Source: CAYWBU01 sp942491525
Lineage (GTDB): Bacteria > Desulfobacterota > Desulfomonilia > UBA1062
Direction: 5' to 3'
Length of the DNA: 64,000 nucleotides
NCBI GenBank assembly: GCA_942491525.1
Contig: CALOBW010000056.1
Span: 434,001-498,000 of the forward strand
The notes beneath the pieces are model-generated. The model was not told where the DNA came from. It worked only from the letters and a program-made list of their open reading frames with translations, and ran no database searches. Of the stretch, positions 47,580 through 55,413 are shown piece by piece. Position 1 is the stretch's first letter, and each line of letters begins with the position of its first letter. The translations under genes and the position numbers were made by a program.

Positions 47580-48469
47580 TTTTAGAGATTAAAGGTAATT
47601 CGCTGGATGACGGCCCCGGTATCCGGTCAGTGGTCTTTTTCAAGGGTTGTCCGCTCAACTGCAGCTGGTGCCACAATCCTGAGAGCAAGAGTAGAAGAGT
47701 GGAGCTATCCTTTGAATCGGCCCTCTGTGTGGGCTGCAGCAGCTGCATCGCAGTCTGTCCGGCGGCGGCGCTAGATAGGGCCAATCAAGGCTTCGTGGAC
47801 CGGACGCGCTGCCGGCTCTGCTTTGCCTGTGTGGAGGAGTGCCCCAGCGGGGCTCTGAGCCGGGTCGGCCAGAGTCTGAGCGTGGAGGAGGTTGCGGCCA
47901 AGATTCTGCGCGACAAGCCCTATTTTGACAACTCGGGCGGCGGCGTGACCCTCTCGGGCGGCGAGCCCACCATGGAGATGGAGTTCTGTGAGCGCCTGCT
48001 GAAAACTCTCAAGAGTGAGGGGGTGCATGTCCTGCTGGAGAGCTGCGGCCACTTCAACTATGATCTCTTCGCCGCCAAGCTTCTGCCCCATGTTGATCAG
48101 ATCTATATGGACATCAAGATCTTTGATGCGGCCGCCCACAAGCAGCACTGCGGCCAGGATAATGCCTTGATCCTTGAGAATTTCAGCAAGCTGGTGCGCG
48201 CCGGTGTCGACATCCTGCCGCGCACGCCCCTGGTGCCGGGCATCACCGATACGGAGCAGAACCTGAATGCCATCGCCGACTTCCTGCTTGGCCTGGGTGT
48301 CAAAAGCTGCGGCCTGCTGAGCTACAATCCGCTCTGGCAGTCAAAGTGCGATCAGATCGGTGCCGCCTATGCCTTTGCGGGTTCGGATGAACATCAGAAC
48401 TGGACGCCGCAGGAGAAGCGGCGTGCCTGCGAGGAGATCTTCACCAGTCGCGGCATCAGGGTTGTGTGA
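47576..48469 (+). CDS. Glycyl radical enzyme activase
   Basis: The 297-residue radical-SAM protein has the CxxxCxxC cluster (Cys25, Cys29, Cys32) in GCPLNCSWCHNPES. A ferredoxin-like insert with two CxxCxxCxxxC motifs follows (CVGCSSCIAVCP and CRLCFACVEECP). Next come GGGVTLSGGEPTM and the barrel segments YMDIKIFD and PRTPLVPGITD. This is the class with the extra ferredoxin domain, typical of activases for eliminase-type GREs, as opposed to the pyruvate formate-lyase activase. Its ATG overlaps the GRE stop (ATGA). It should create the glycyl radical on Gly957 of its partner. It converges on, and overlaps, the M48 peptidase gene by 14 bases. Confidence 0.95.
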   Translation: MILEIKGNSLDDGPGIRSVVFFKGCPLNCSWCHNPESKSRRVELSFESALCVGCSSCIAVCPAAALDRANQGFVDRTRCRLCFACVEECPSGALSRVGQSLSVEEVAAKILRDKPYFDNSGGGVTLSGGEPTMEMEFCERLLKTLKSEGVHVLLESCGHFNYDLFAAKLLPHVDQIYMDIKIFDAAAHKQHCGQDNALILENFSKLVRAGVDILPRTPLVPGITDTEQNLNAIADFLLGLGVKSCGLLSYNPLWQSKCDQIGAAYAFAGSDEHQNWTPQEKRRACEEIFTSRGIRVV

Positions 48470-49439
48470 GCGCTTCAAGCAGCTTGATGCGCTCCTCAGT
48501 GGCGGGATGGGTTGAGAGGAAGCTCGGTATCTCAACTTCGTCGTCATCAAGCCGTTTGAGCATGCTGATGAAGGGGGCCGTGCCCCAGCCGTGGCTGATC
48601 AGGTAATTTGCGGCGAATTGATCGGCCTCGCGCTCGAACTCCCTGGAGTAGCCGGTCTCGACCAGCAGGGTCGGCAGGGTGGCGGCCATGGAGGTGATTG
48701 ATGTCAGGTCGCCGGCCAGCATGGCCAGCAGGAAGAAGATGCCGCTGTTCTGGATGACGCCGCGGATGCTGTGTTTGTGATGGATGTGTCCCATCTCGTG
48801 GGCCAGCACGCCCATGATCTCGGCGTCAGACTGCGCCAGTTTGATCAGCTCGTCGGTCATGACGATGATGCCGGAGGGCAGGGCAAAGGCGTTGGCGCCC
48901 AGCAGCGGGCTTGACCTGATCTCAAGGCGGCAGTTAAGGCCGATCTCTGAATTCAACTCTTCAAAAATAGTCTCGGTGGCGCTGTCCAGGCCGCTGGGCT
49001 CGAAGAACTGCCTGTCCATCAGTTTGAGGCTCTGCTCGCTGATGGCCTCGGTGACCTGGATGGGGATAACTCTTGCTGCCGCCTTGGCGATGACGGGCAG
49101 GCCGTAGATTGAGAAGGCCCAGACGAAGAGAATCAGGCCGGCCATGCAGACCAGCACGGCCCCCCAGTATTGCTCCAGCAGATTGACCAGGCGCAGGCCG
49201 TGGTTGCCAAGGAGTTCGAGCTCATGAAACCCCGCCAGGTCGTCGGTCTCGATTTTGCCGCCGTCGGGCAGGTTTACGGCGCGGCGGGTGCGGGCCAGGG
49301 GCGGTACAACTTCGCACTCGTTAAACTTGTAGCTCTTCTGCAGCTCCGGGATGGTCAAGCATTGGCCGTTAAACTCTACCCGGACCTTTGCGGTCCGGGC
49401 GCTCTGGCCGTCATAGTAGAAGGCCTCAAAGGATGTCAC
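48456..49439 (-). CDS. M48-family zinc metallopeptidase
   Basis: The 327-residue membrane protein has one helix near residue 97 (AVLVCMAGLILFVWAFSIYG) and a C-terminal M48 peptidase domain. The zinc site is VLAHEMGHIHHKH (HExxH), with the third ligand in FEREADQFA. A hydrophobic stretch after HExxH (GIFFLLAMLAGDLTSI) is common in this group. The start overlaps the end of the DUF898 gene (ATGA), a recurring pair in Proteobacteria. It probably degrades or matures envelope proteins. It converges on the GRE activase gene, overlapping by 14 bases. Confidence 0.92.
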   Translation of the reverse strand: MTSFEAFYYDGQSARTAKVRVEFNGQCLTIPELQKSYKFNECEVVPPLARTRRAVNLPDGGKIETDDLAGFHELELLGNHGLRLVNLLEQYWGAVLVCMAGLILFVWAFSIYGLPVIAKAAARVIPIQVTEAISEQSLKLMDRQFFEPSGLDSATETIFEELNSEIGLNCRLEIRSSPLLGANAFALPSGIIVMTDELIKLAQSDAEIMGVLAHEMGHIHHKHSIRGVIQNSGIFFLLAMLAGDLTSITSMAATLPTLLVETGYSREFEREADQFAANYLISHGWGTAPFISMLKRLDDDEVEIPSFLSTHPATEERIKLLEALTQP

Positions 49440-50518
49440 AGGCCGAATTCCAGATCAAAGAAGTCCGAGGCGGCTTCGCCGAGGGCGGTCTCTTCGGCTT
49501 CGATGCTGGCGGCGAAGGTGTCCAGGGGCTCGGTGGAGCTTAGCTGGAGATGGTCAAGTAGATAGCGGGTGCGTCTGATTTCGGCCCAGGGGGTTAGTAG
49601 ACCTAGGGAGAAAATTATGGCTAGGATGTTGCTGAAGCGGATCCATATCAGATCGCGGGCGCGTAGGTTTGATTTGAATGTTATGCGTCCTAGCTTGGTA
49701 TAGTTCCAGCAGTAGTTGTTTGTTCTGGCATAGAGATATTGTTGTAAAACTATAAGGGCCGCAAATGGAATGAATGATAATGCTGTGATTATGGAATCAA
49801 CTAACGATATTTGCTCGGGATTTCCAAATAGCAATGGTGTCATGGTTAGGCTGGTTAGTATTCCGAATGCAAGCATTGTTAGAATGGCCAGTCCGGCAAA
49901 TTTTAGATAGATTCCCCAGAAAACCTTGCTGGTGCCATAAAAGCTAGCCTGCTTGTCGCCGTAGCAGAGGTTGCTGAAGAAGTATTTTTTCTTTTCAAAG
50001 GCCCACCATGGTGTTGCGATTCCCAATGTGATGGCGACGGCGATAGGGTATTCAAGGTAAACTTCAAAACATCTGTTTAATGTCCCGGCAAAGCGCATTC
50101 TGATATTACGCATGCTGGTGTTGTGGGCCTTAAACCGTAGAGATTTATAAATAAGATAGGGAATGGTGCAGTACCCGATAAAACCGACTAATATGCCCAA
50201 TCCGGGTTTAATGAAATCAGACCCTATGTACAACATCAGTCCTACGAAAAGGATTAGATATCCTTTGAATAGCCCGAATGGCTTAGCTAGATAGTCAAAA
50301 TTGTGCCCGTCAATGAAGGTGTTGGCATATAGATATTGGCGGTTTCGCACCTTGGCCCAGGGGGTGTAGATTCCTAGGGTGAGGATGGTCAGAAATGTGT
50401 TGACTATCCAGATTCGGAAATATTCAGTAGCATTGCCTTTGAATATGGGTCTGTGGATTTGGCGTTTGGCGCTAGTATCGGTGTTAACTGATTCTTGGTT
50501 GCAGTTTTGTTCTTCCAT
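49436..50518 (-). CDS. DUF898 (YjgN-like) membrane protein
   Basis: The 360-residue protein has about eight helices and two DUF898 signatures: F-x-G-N-A-T-E-Y-F-R-I-W-x-V-N-x-F-L-T-I-L-T-L-G-I-Y-T-P-W-A at the N-terminus and RDLIWIRFSNILAIIFSLGLLTPWAEIRRTRYL near the C-terminus (positions about 49655-49557). The conserved L-G-I/L-x-T-P-W-A occurs three times. The ATG at 50518 has AGGAGG. The middle of the gene is more AT-rich than its surroundings. It is followed by the overlapping M48 peptidase gene and probably helps that peptidase or its target. Confidence 0.92.
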   Translation of the reverse strand: MEEQNCNQESVNTDTSAKRQIHRPIFKGNATEYFRIWIVNTFLTILTLGIYTPWAKVRNRQYLYANTFIDGHNFDYLAKPFGLFKGYLILFVGLMLYIGSDFIKPGLGILVGFIGYCTIPYLIYKSLRFKAHNTSMRNIRMRFAGTLNRCFEVYLEYPIAVAITLGIATPWWAFEKKKYFFSNLCYGDKQASFYGTSKVFWGIYLKFAGLAILTMLAFGILTSLTMTPLLFGNPEQISLVDSIITALSFIPFAALIVLQQYLYARTNNYCWNYTKLGRITFKSNLRARDLIWIRFSNILAIIFSLGLLTPWAEIRRTRYLLDHLQLSSTEPLDTFAASIEAEETALGEAASDFFDLEFGL

Positions 50519-50617
50519 AATTCCTCCTAATGGCATTAGATGATCATGATAATAACGGTCGGATTTGCTTTTAACTTAAATCTGGCAATTGCTTAACTTC
50601 TTATTATCCTAGTTGAT

Positions 50618-51670
50618 ATGAGCAGATATCTAAGTCCCCAGATCAGGAACCTGCAGCCCTATGTGCCGGGCGAGCAGCCCGGCTTCAGCTGCATCAAGCT
50701 TAATACCAACGAGAACCCCTATGCGCCGCCGCCCGGGGTGCTGGATGCGGCCCGGCGCATCGACCAGCTGGAGCTCTACCCCCACCCGGACGCCGAGCCG
50801 CTGCGCTCCAGGCTGGCCGCCTATCATAACGTCCGGCCGGAGAACATCATGCTGGGCAACGGCTCGGATGAGATTCTGGCCTTCACCTTTTTGGCCTTCT
50901 TCAGGCAGGCGCGGCCGCTTTTGATGCCGGATGTGACCTACAGCTTCTACAGGGTCTATGCCGAGCTCTTCGGCATCCAAACAAAAGAGGTGCCGGTGCG
51001 TGACGATTTCTCCATGGTCATGTCCGACTATAGCTGTGAGAACGGCGGCGTGATGCTGGCCAACCCCAATGCGCCCAGCGGCCTGCATGTGGATGCCGCT
51101 GAGATCGCCGAGCTGGTCAGCTGCAGCCGGGATTCGGTGGTGGCCGTGGATGAGGCCTACATCGACTTTGGCGGCCAGACCAGCATCCCTCTTATTAAAG
51201 AACATCCGAATCTTTTGGTGATCAGAACGTTCTCGAAGTCGCGCTCGCTGGCCGGCCTGCGTCTGGGGTACGCCGTGGGTGACGCCGGTCTGATTGAGGA
51301 TCTGCTGCTGGTCAAGAATTCGGTCAACTCCTTCACGGTTGACCGTTTCTCCATTACCGCCGGCCTGGCCTCGCTGGAAAATGAGCAGTACTTCCTGGAC
51401 ACCCTGGCCAAGATTATCGAGGCCCGGGAGTGGGCCGCGGCGGAGCTGAGCCGGATGGGCTTTTTGGTGGTTCCCTCCAGCACCAACTTCCTGCTGGTGC
51501 GCCCGCCCCATATGGCGGCCAAGGAGCTGCTGCAGCGCCTGCGCGAGCAGAATATTCTGGTGCGCCACTTTGAGATGCCGCGCATCTCCGAATATCTGCG
51601 CATCACCATCGGCTCCCTGGCCGATATGTGGCACCTGGTGGAGGTGCTCGGCAGACTGGACGGTCTCTGA
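50618..51670 (+). CDS. hisC: Histidinol-phosphate aminotransferase
   Basis: The 350-residue PLP enzyme should convert imidazole-acetol phosphate to histidinol phosphate in histidine synthesis. The family motifs are all there: K-L-N-T-N-E-N-P-Y near the start, GNGSDE, PNAPSG, VDEAYIDF, the PLP-lysine Lys207 in TFSKSRSLAGLRLG, and the C-terminal substrate Arg in Y-L-R-I-T-I-G. Length is standard. It is alone, not in a his operon, so related aromatic aminotransferase activity cannot be excluded, but the sequence is HisC-type throughout. Confidence 0.92.
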   Translation: MSRYLSPQIRNLQPYVPGEQPGFSCIKLNTNENPYAPPPGVLDAARRIDQLELYPHPDAEPLRSRLAAYHNVRPENIMLGNGSDEILAFTFLAFFRQARPLLMPDVTYSFYRVYAELFGIQTKEVPVRDDFSMVMSDYSCENGGVMLANPNAPSGLHVDAAEIAELVSCSRDSVVAVDEAYIDFGGQTSIPLIKEHPNLLVIRTFSKSRSLAGLRLGYAVGDAGLIEDLLLVKNSVNSFTVDRFSITAGLASLENEQYFLDTLAKIIEAREWAAAELSRMGFLVVPSSTNFLLVRPPHMAAKELLQRLREQNILVRHFEMPRISEYLRITIGSLADMWHLVEVLGRLDGL

Positions 51671-51676
51671 TTTATA

Positions 51677-51720
51677 TTGCATGTAGCAACTATTGAAGAT
51701 ATAAAGTTTGCTATATATTG
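51677..51720 (+). promoter_or_regulatory. Promoter and paired MarR operators, AOR operon
   Basis: TTGCAT (51677-51682), a 17-base spacer and TATAAA (51700-51705) make a sigma70 promoter. The -35 box lies in the palindrome TTGCATGTAGCAA (51677-51689). A second, imperfect copy, TTGCTATATATTG (51708-51720), covers the start region. The same layout recurs at 54573-54616. Confidence 0.75.
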
Positions 51721-51734
51721 AAATGGAGGTGTCT

Positions 51735-53666
51735 ATGGCCTATATGGGCAGAGTCCTGACGGTTGACCTTTCGAGTTCCAAGATTGAAGCTGAGCAGCTT
51801 GCCGATGATGTCTATCGCGACTATCTCGGCGGGCAGGGGCTGGCGGCCCGCATTCTCTATGACCGTATCCCGGCCGGGGCCGACCCCCTTGGTCCGGACA
51901 ACATCCTGGGCATGCTGCCGGGGCTGCTGACCGGAACGGGTTCGCTCTTCAGCGGCCGTTGGAGCGTGGTGGGCAAATCGCCCCTGACCGGCACCTGGGG
52001 CGACGCCAACTGCGGCGGCTCCTTTGCTCCGGCCATCAAGCGCTGCGGCTATGACGGCATCTTCTTTAGGGGCATCTCGGATAAACCGGTCTATCTCTAT
52101 GTTGCGGGCGGCCGCGCCGAGCTGCGCGACGCCTCCCACCTCTGGGGCCTGGATGCGGTGGAGGCCGAGCAGCAGCTGATTGAGGAGACGCGCCCGACGG
52201 CCAAGGTGGCCCTGATCGGCCCGGCCGGCGAGAACATGTCTCTGATCGCCGGGGTCTGCAATGACCGCGGCCGCATCGCGGCCCGCAGCGGCCTGGGCGC
52301 GGTCATGGGCTCCAAGCGGCTCAAGGCCGTGGTGCTGGACGGTCACATGCGCATTCCGGTGCACAATCGGGCGGAAGTCAAAAATCTATCGAAACGCTGC
52401 AACCGCTGGGTCCAGTTTCAGCCGCCCTTTGTCAAGGGCTTCATGACCGGCCTGACCGGCTGGCTGCTGGGGGTTCTGCCGGCGGCCATGGCCATCGACG
52501 GCCTGCTCTATAAGGTGATTCTGAAGAAGTGGGGCACGGCCGGCATGAATCAGATGTCGATCACCATGGGTGATTCGCCGCTCAAGAACTGGGCCGGCAC
52601 CCCCAAGGATTTCGGCTTCAAGCAGATGGGGCCCATCAATCCGGACCGCTTCACCGAGTGCGAGGAGGTCAAGTACCACTGCTACTCCTGTCCGCTGGGC
52701 TGCGGCGGCATCTGCAAGATGAACGGCCGCTATACCGAGACCCACAAGCCCGAGTATGAGACGGTCCTGGCGCTCGGCGGCCTCTGCATGAACGAGGACC
52801 TGGATTCGCTCTTCTACCTCAATGAGCTGCTCAACCGCGGCGGCATGGACAGCATCTCGGCCGGCGCCACGGTGGCCTTTGCCATTGAGTGTTTTGAGGC
52901 CGGCCTGCTGACGATGAAGGATACCGATGGCCTCAGCCTGACCTGGGGCAACACCGACGCCATTGTGACCCTGGTCCATAAGATGATCAGGCGCGACGGG
53001 CTGGGTGATCTGCTGGCCGACGGCAGCAAGGCCGCCGCCGAGCGCATCGGCAGGGGCGCCGAAAAGTTTGCGGTGCATGCGGGCGGCCAGGAGCCGGCCA
53101 TGCATGACAGCCGGCTGGACCCCGGTTTCGGCCTGCACTACTCGGTGGAGCCCACGCCCGGGCGTCACACCCTTGGCTCGCAGCTCTACTATGAGATGTT
53201 CAAGCTCTGGAAGTGGGACAGAAAGCTGCCCAAGGCGAGCATGTTCTACCTGAAGCGCGAGAAGTATCGCAGTGACTATGACAAGGCGCGCTCGGCCGCG
53301 GCCCAGAGCAAGTTTATGAATGTCGTCAACTCTTCCGGCCTTTGCCTCTTCGGGGCCTTCCTGGGGGTTGACCGCATCCCGATTCTAGAGTGGCTGAACG
53401 CCGCCACCGGCTGGCAGCGGACGCCTGAGGAGTATCTGCAGATCGGCGCCAATATCCAGACTTTGAAGCAGTCCTTCAACATCAAGCACGGGGTCGATCC
53501 CTGGCAGAACCGGATCTCGGATAGGGCCCTGGGGCTACCGCCGCTTGATGACGGACCTAATGCCGGGCGCAGCGTCGAGGTGGAGAAGATGATGCAGGAC
53601 TACTGGCAGGAGTTTGGCTGGGACCGGACAAGCGGCCGGCCGCAGGGGGTGCAGCATGGCGCATAG
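51735..53666 (+). CDS. Tungsten-type aldehyde:ferredoxin oxidoreductase
   Basis: The 643-residue protein is an AOR-family enzyme that oxidises aldehydes to acids (or the reverse) with a tungstopterin and one 4Fe-4S cluster. It has the N-terminal domain Y-L-G-G-Q-G-L-A-A-R, the TGTGSLFSGRWSVVGKSPLTG and GRIAARSGLGAVMGSKRLKAVV pterin segments, and the cluster Cys316, Cys319, Cys323 (CYSCPLGC) with Cys537 later in GLCLFG. The ATG at 51735 has GGAGGTG. The next gene encodes its ferredoxin partner, overlapping by 11 bases, followed by a MarR regulator. It probably couples aldehyde chemistry to a low-potential ferredoxin, perhaps downstream of alcohol oxidation elsewhere. Substrate unknown. Confidence 0.95.
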   Translation: MAYMGRVLTVDLSSSKIEAEQLADDVYRDYLGGQGLAARILYDRIPAGADPLGPDNILGMLPGLLTGTGSLFSGRWSVVGKSPLTGTWGDANCGGSFAPAIKRCGYDGIFFRGISDKPVYLYVAGGRAELRDASHLWGLDAVEAEQQLIEETRPTAKVALIGPAGENMSLIAGVCNDRGRIAARSGLGAVMGSKRLKAVVLDGHMRIPVHNRAEVKNLSKRCNRWVQFQPPFVKGFMTGLTGWLLGVLPAAMAIDGLLYKVILKKWGTAGMNQMSITMGDSPLKNWAGTPKDFGFKQMGPINPDRFTECEEVKYHCYSCPLGCGGICKMNGRYTETHKPEYETVLALGGLCMNEDLDSLFYLNELLNRGGMDSISAGATVAFAIECFEAGLLTMKDTDGLSLTWGNTDAIVTLVHKMIRRDGLGDLLADGSKAAAERIGRGAEKFAVHAGGQEPAMHDSRLDPGFGLHYSVEPTPGRHTLGSQLYYEMFKLWKWDRKLPKASMFYLKREKYRSDYDKARSAAAQSKFMNVVNSSGLCLFGAFLGVDRIPILEWLNAATGWQRTPEEYLQIGANIQTLKQSFNIKHGVDPWQNRISDRALGLPPLDDGPNAGRSVEVEKMMQDYWQEFGWDRTSGRPQGVQHGA

Positions 53667-54060
53667 TATTAATCAGAAGTGCATCGGCTGCGGGGCCTGC
53701 GTCAAGGTGTGCCCGGCAGCTGTGATCAGCGGCGAGAAGAAGGGTGTGCATGCAATCGATGCGGCTGGCTGTATCGATTGTGGGGCCTGCGGCAGGGTCT
53801 GCCCGACCGAAGCTGTCAGCGATGCAAATGGCGTTACCTGCATGAAGGTTAAGCGCTCCGAGTGGCCCAAGCCCGGCTTTGATCTGGAGCTCTGCATGGC
53901 CTGCAGCTCCTGCGTCGAGGATTGTCCGGTGGCCTGCCTGGGGCTGACTGCGGTTGGTGACGGCGGCGACGCCAAACCCTACATGGCCGAGGGGAAACTC
54001 TGCCTCGGCTGCGGGATCTGCAGCGAGCAGTGCCCGGTTGATGCTATCACTATGCAATAG
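53656..54060 (+). CDS. Ferredoxin with four 4Fe-4S motifs
   Basis: The 134-residue protein contains four CxxCxxCxxxCP motifs: CIGCGACVKVCP, CIDCGACGRVCP, CMACSSCVEDCP and CLGCGICSEQCP. It can thus hold four clusters in two tandem two-cluster modules. The ATG at 53656 follows GGGGGTG inside the end of the AOR gene. It must be the electron carrier for the aldehyde oxidoreductase encoded just before it. Multi-cluster ferredoxins often link such enzymes to ferredoxin-dependent reductases, here possibly the Old-Yellow-Enzyme-type reductase of the next operon. Confidence 0.93.
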   Translation: MAHSINQKCIGCGACVKVCPAAVISGEKKGVHAIDAAGCIDCGACGRVCPTEAVSDANGVTCMKVKRSEWPKPGFDLELCMACSSCVEDCPVACLGLTAVGDGGDAKPYMAEGKLCLGCGICSEQCPVDAITMQ

Positions 54061-54097
54061 CATTTTCGGATGCTATAAGGCCCACCACGGAGGAGTT

Positions 54098-54535
54098 ATG
54101 CCTGATCTGTTACCTAGGGCCGAGTTTGATGAGCTGATCTATAAGTTTCTGAAGGATGTGCAGCACTTTGAGCGCATGGATCAGGCGCGCTTTAAGCTCA
54201 GCTGGCGCGACATGTACTTCATGAAGTATCTGTTGAACAACTCGGGCTGCCGCATCTCCGAGGTGGCCCAGGAGATGGATATTCCGCTCTTCACCGCCTC
54301 TCGCATGGTTCAGAGCCTGGAGAAGAAGGGCTATGTCCTCAAGGAGAAGGATGATAGCGATCAGCGCAACATCCATGTCCATCTGACGGATGATGGCCGT
54401 GAGGTGATCCAGTCAATCAAAGATTTCCACTATGAGATTGTCTCGGCCAACTTTGCCGAGTTTTCTGAATCCGAGCAGCAGGCCCTGCTGCTGGCCGTGG
54501 GCAATCTTTCGCGGATTCTGCAAGTCAAAGAGTAA
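54098..54535 (+). CDS. MarR-family transcriptional regulator
   Basis: The 145-residue protein has the MarR winged helix: CRISEVAQEMDIPLFTASRMVQSLEKKGYVLKEKDDSDQRNIHVHLTDDG (positions about 54250-54403). It includes the D-x-R wing motif (DDSDQRN) and flanking dimer helices. The ATG at 54098 has GGAGGAG. It is the third gene of the AOR operon, and both this operon and the next one carry the same paired palindromes in their promoters. It is therefore the obvious common repressor, responsive to an aldehyde or phenolic ligand. That it binds these sites is inferred from position and symmetry. Confidence 0.9.
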   Translation: MPDLLPRAEFDELIYKFLKDVQHFERMDQARFKLSWRDMYFMKYLLNNSGCRISEVAQEMDIPLFTASRMVQSLEKKGYVLKEKDDSDQRNIHVHLTDDGREVIQSIKDFHYEIVSANFAEFSESEQQALLLAVGNLSRILQVKE

Positions 54536-54572
54536 GTGATCTCAGGTCCTTGCGACCGCTTTAAAATTTAAC

Positions 54573-54616
54573 TTGCATAGTGCAACTATAGTCTCTATAA
54601 AGGTTGCTATATGCAA
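54573..54616 (+). promoter_or_regulatory. Promoter and paired MarR operators, SDR/OYE operon
   Basis: TTGCAT (54573-54578), 17 bases, TATAAA (54596-54601): a sigma70 promoter. Perfect palindromes TTGCATAGTGCAA (54573-54585) and TTGCTATATGCAA (54604-54616) cover the -35 box and the start site. Their starts are 31 bases apart, exactly as upstream of the AOR operon. Confidence 0.8.
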
Positions 54617-54642
54617 GTTTTGTTTTGATAAGGAGGTCCAAG

Positions 54643-55413
54643 ATGCAGTTGAATGGTAGCAAAATTGTTCTGACCGGCGCATCGGCCGGTATCGGTAAGG
54701 CGCTCTGTCTGGCTCTGCTGGATGAGGGGGCCCGGATTCTGGCCGTGGCCCGGCGGGTCAATGTTCTGGATTATGAGCATCCCAATCTGATCTACCGCGA
54801 GTGTGACATTTCAACTCAGGATGGTGTTGATCGCCTGTTTCAGATGGCTGAACAGGAGCTGGGCGGTATCGACATCTTCATCAACAATGCCGGTTTCTCC
54901 TACTATGAGATGATCGGTGAGCCCGACTGGCAGCGGATCGACAAGATCTTCCGCACTAATGTCTACGCGCCGATCTACGCCCTGCAGAAGCTTAAACAGC
55001 TCAAGGGCAGTGCCCCCTTCAACTTCATGATCACGGCCAGCGCCATGTCCTGGATGGCCCTGCCCGGCTACACCCTCTACAGCTCGACCAAGGCGGCCCT
55101 CAAGGGCTTTGCCGACGGGCTGCGCTTCGAGCTCGGCAGAGATCAGCACATTCAGATGGTCTGCCCCATTGCCACGCGCACTGAGTTCTTCAGCGCCACC
55201 GGCTCGGAGAACGTCAAGGTGCCCTTCCCATCCCAGAGTGCCGAGCATGTGGCCGCCCGCATGGTGCAAGGTCTGAGGGAAAACAAGCCCTATATCTTTC
55301 CATCCAAGATCTTTGTGATCACCAACAAGCTAAATCAGCTCTTTGCCGCCGGTATTCCCTACCAGTGGTGGGAGGCCCGCAAGCTGAAACGCTGGGCCCG
55401 GGAGAATGCTTAG
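54643..55413 (+). CDS. Short-chain dehydrogenase/reductase
   Basis: The 256-residue NAD(P)-dependent enzyme has the cofactor motif GASAGIGKAL near residue 13, an R-R pair after strand two (VARRVN) suggesting NADP, NNAG, the catalytic Ser in TASAMS, and YSSTK for the Tyr/Lys pair. The hydrophobic C-terminus (FAAGIPYQWW) may contact membrane or lipid. The ATG has AAGGAGG. It is the first gene of the second MarR-controlled operon, and its stop touches the start of the Old-Yellow-Enzyme-type reductase. It likely interconverts an alcohol and carbonyl in the same pathway. Substrate unknown. Confidence 0.9.
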   Translation: MQLNGSKIVLTGASAGIGKALCLALLDEGARILAVARRVNVLDYEHPNLIYRECDISTQDGVDRLFQMAEQELGGIDIFINNAGFSYYEMIGEPDWQRIDKIFRTNVYAPIYALQKLKQLKGSAPFNFMITASAMSWMALPGYTLYSSTKAALKGFADGLRFELGRDQHIQMVCPIATRTEFFSATGSENVKVPFPSQSAEHVAARMVQGLRENKPYIFPSKIFVITNKLNQLFAAGIPYQWWEARKLKRWARENA

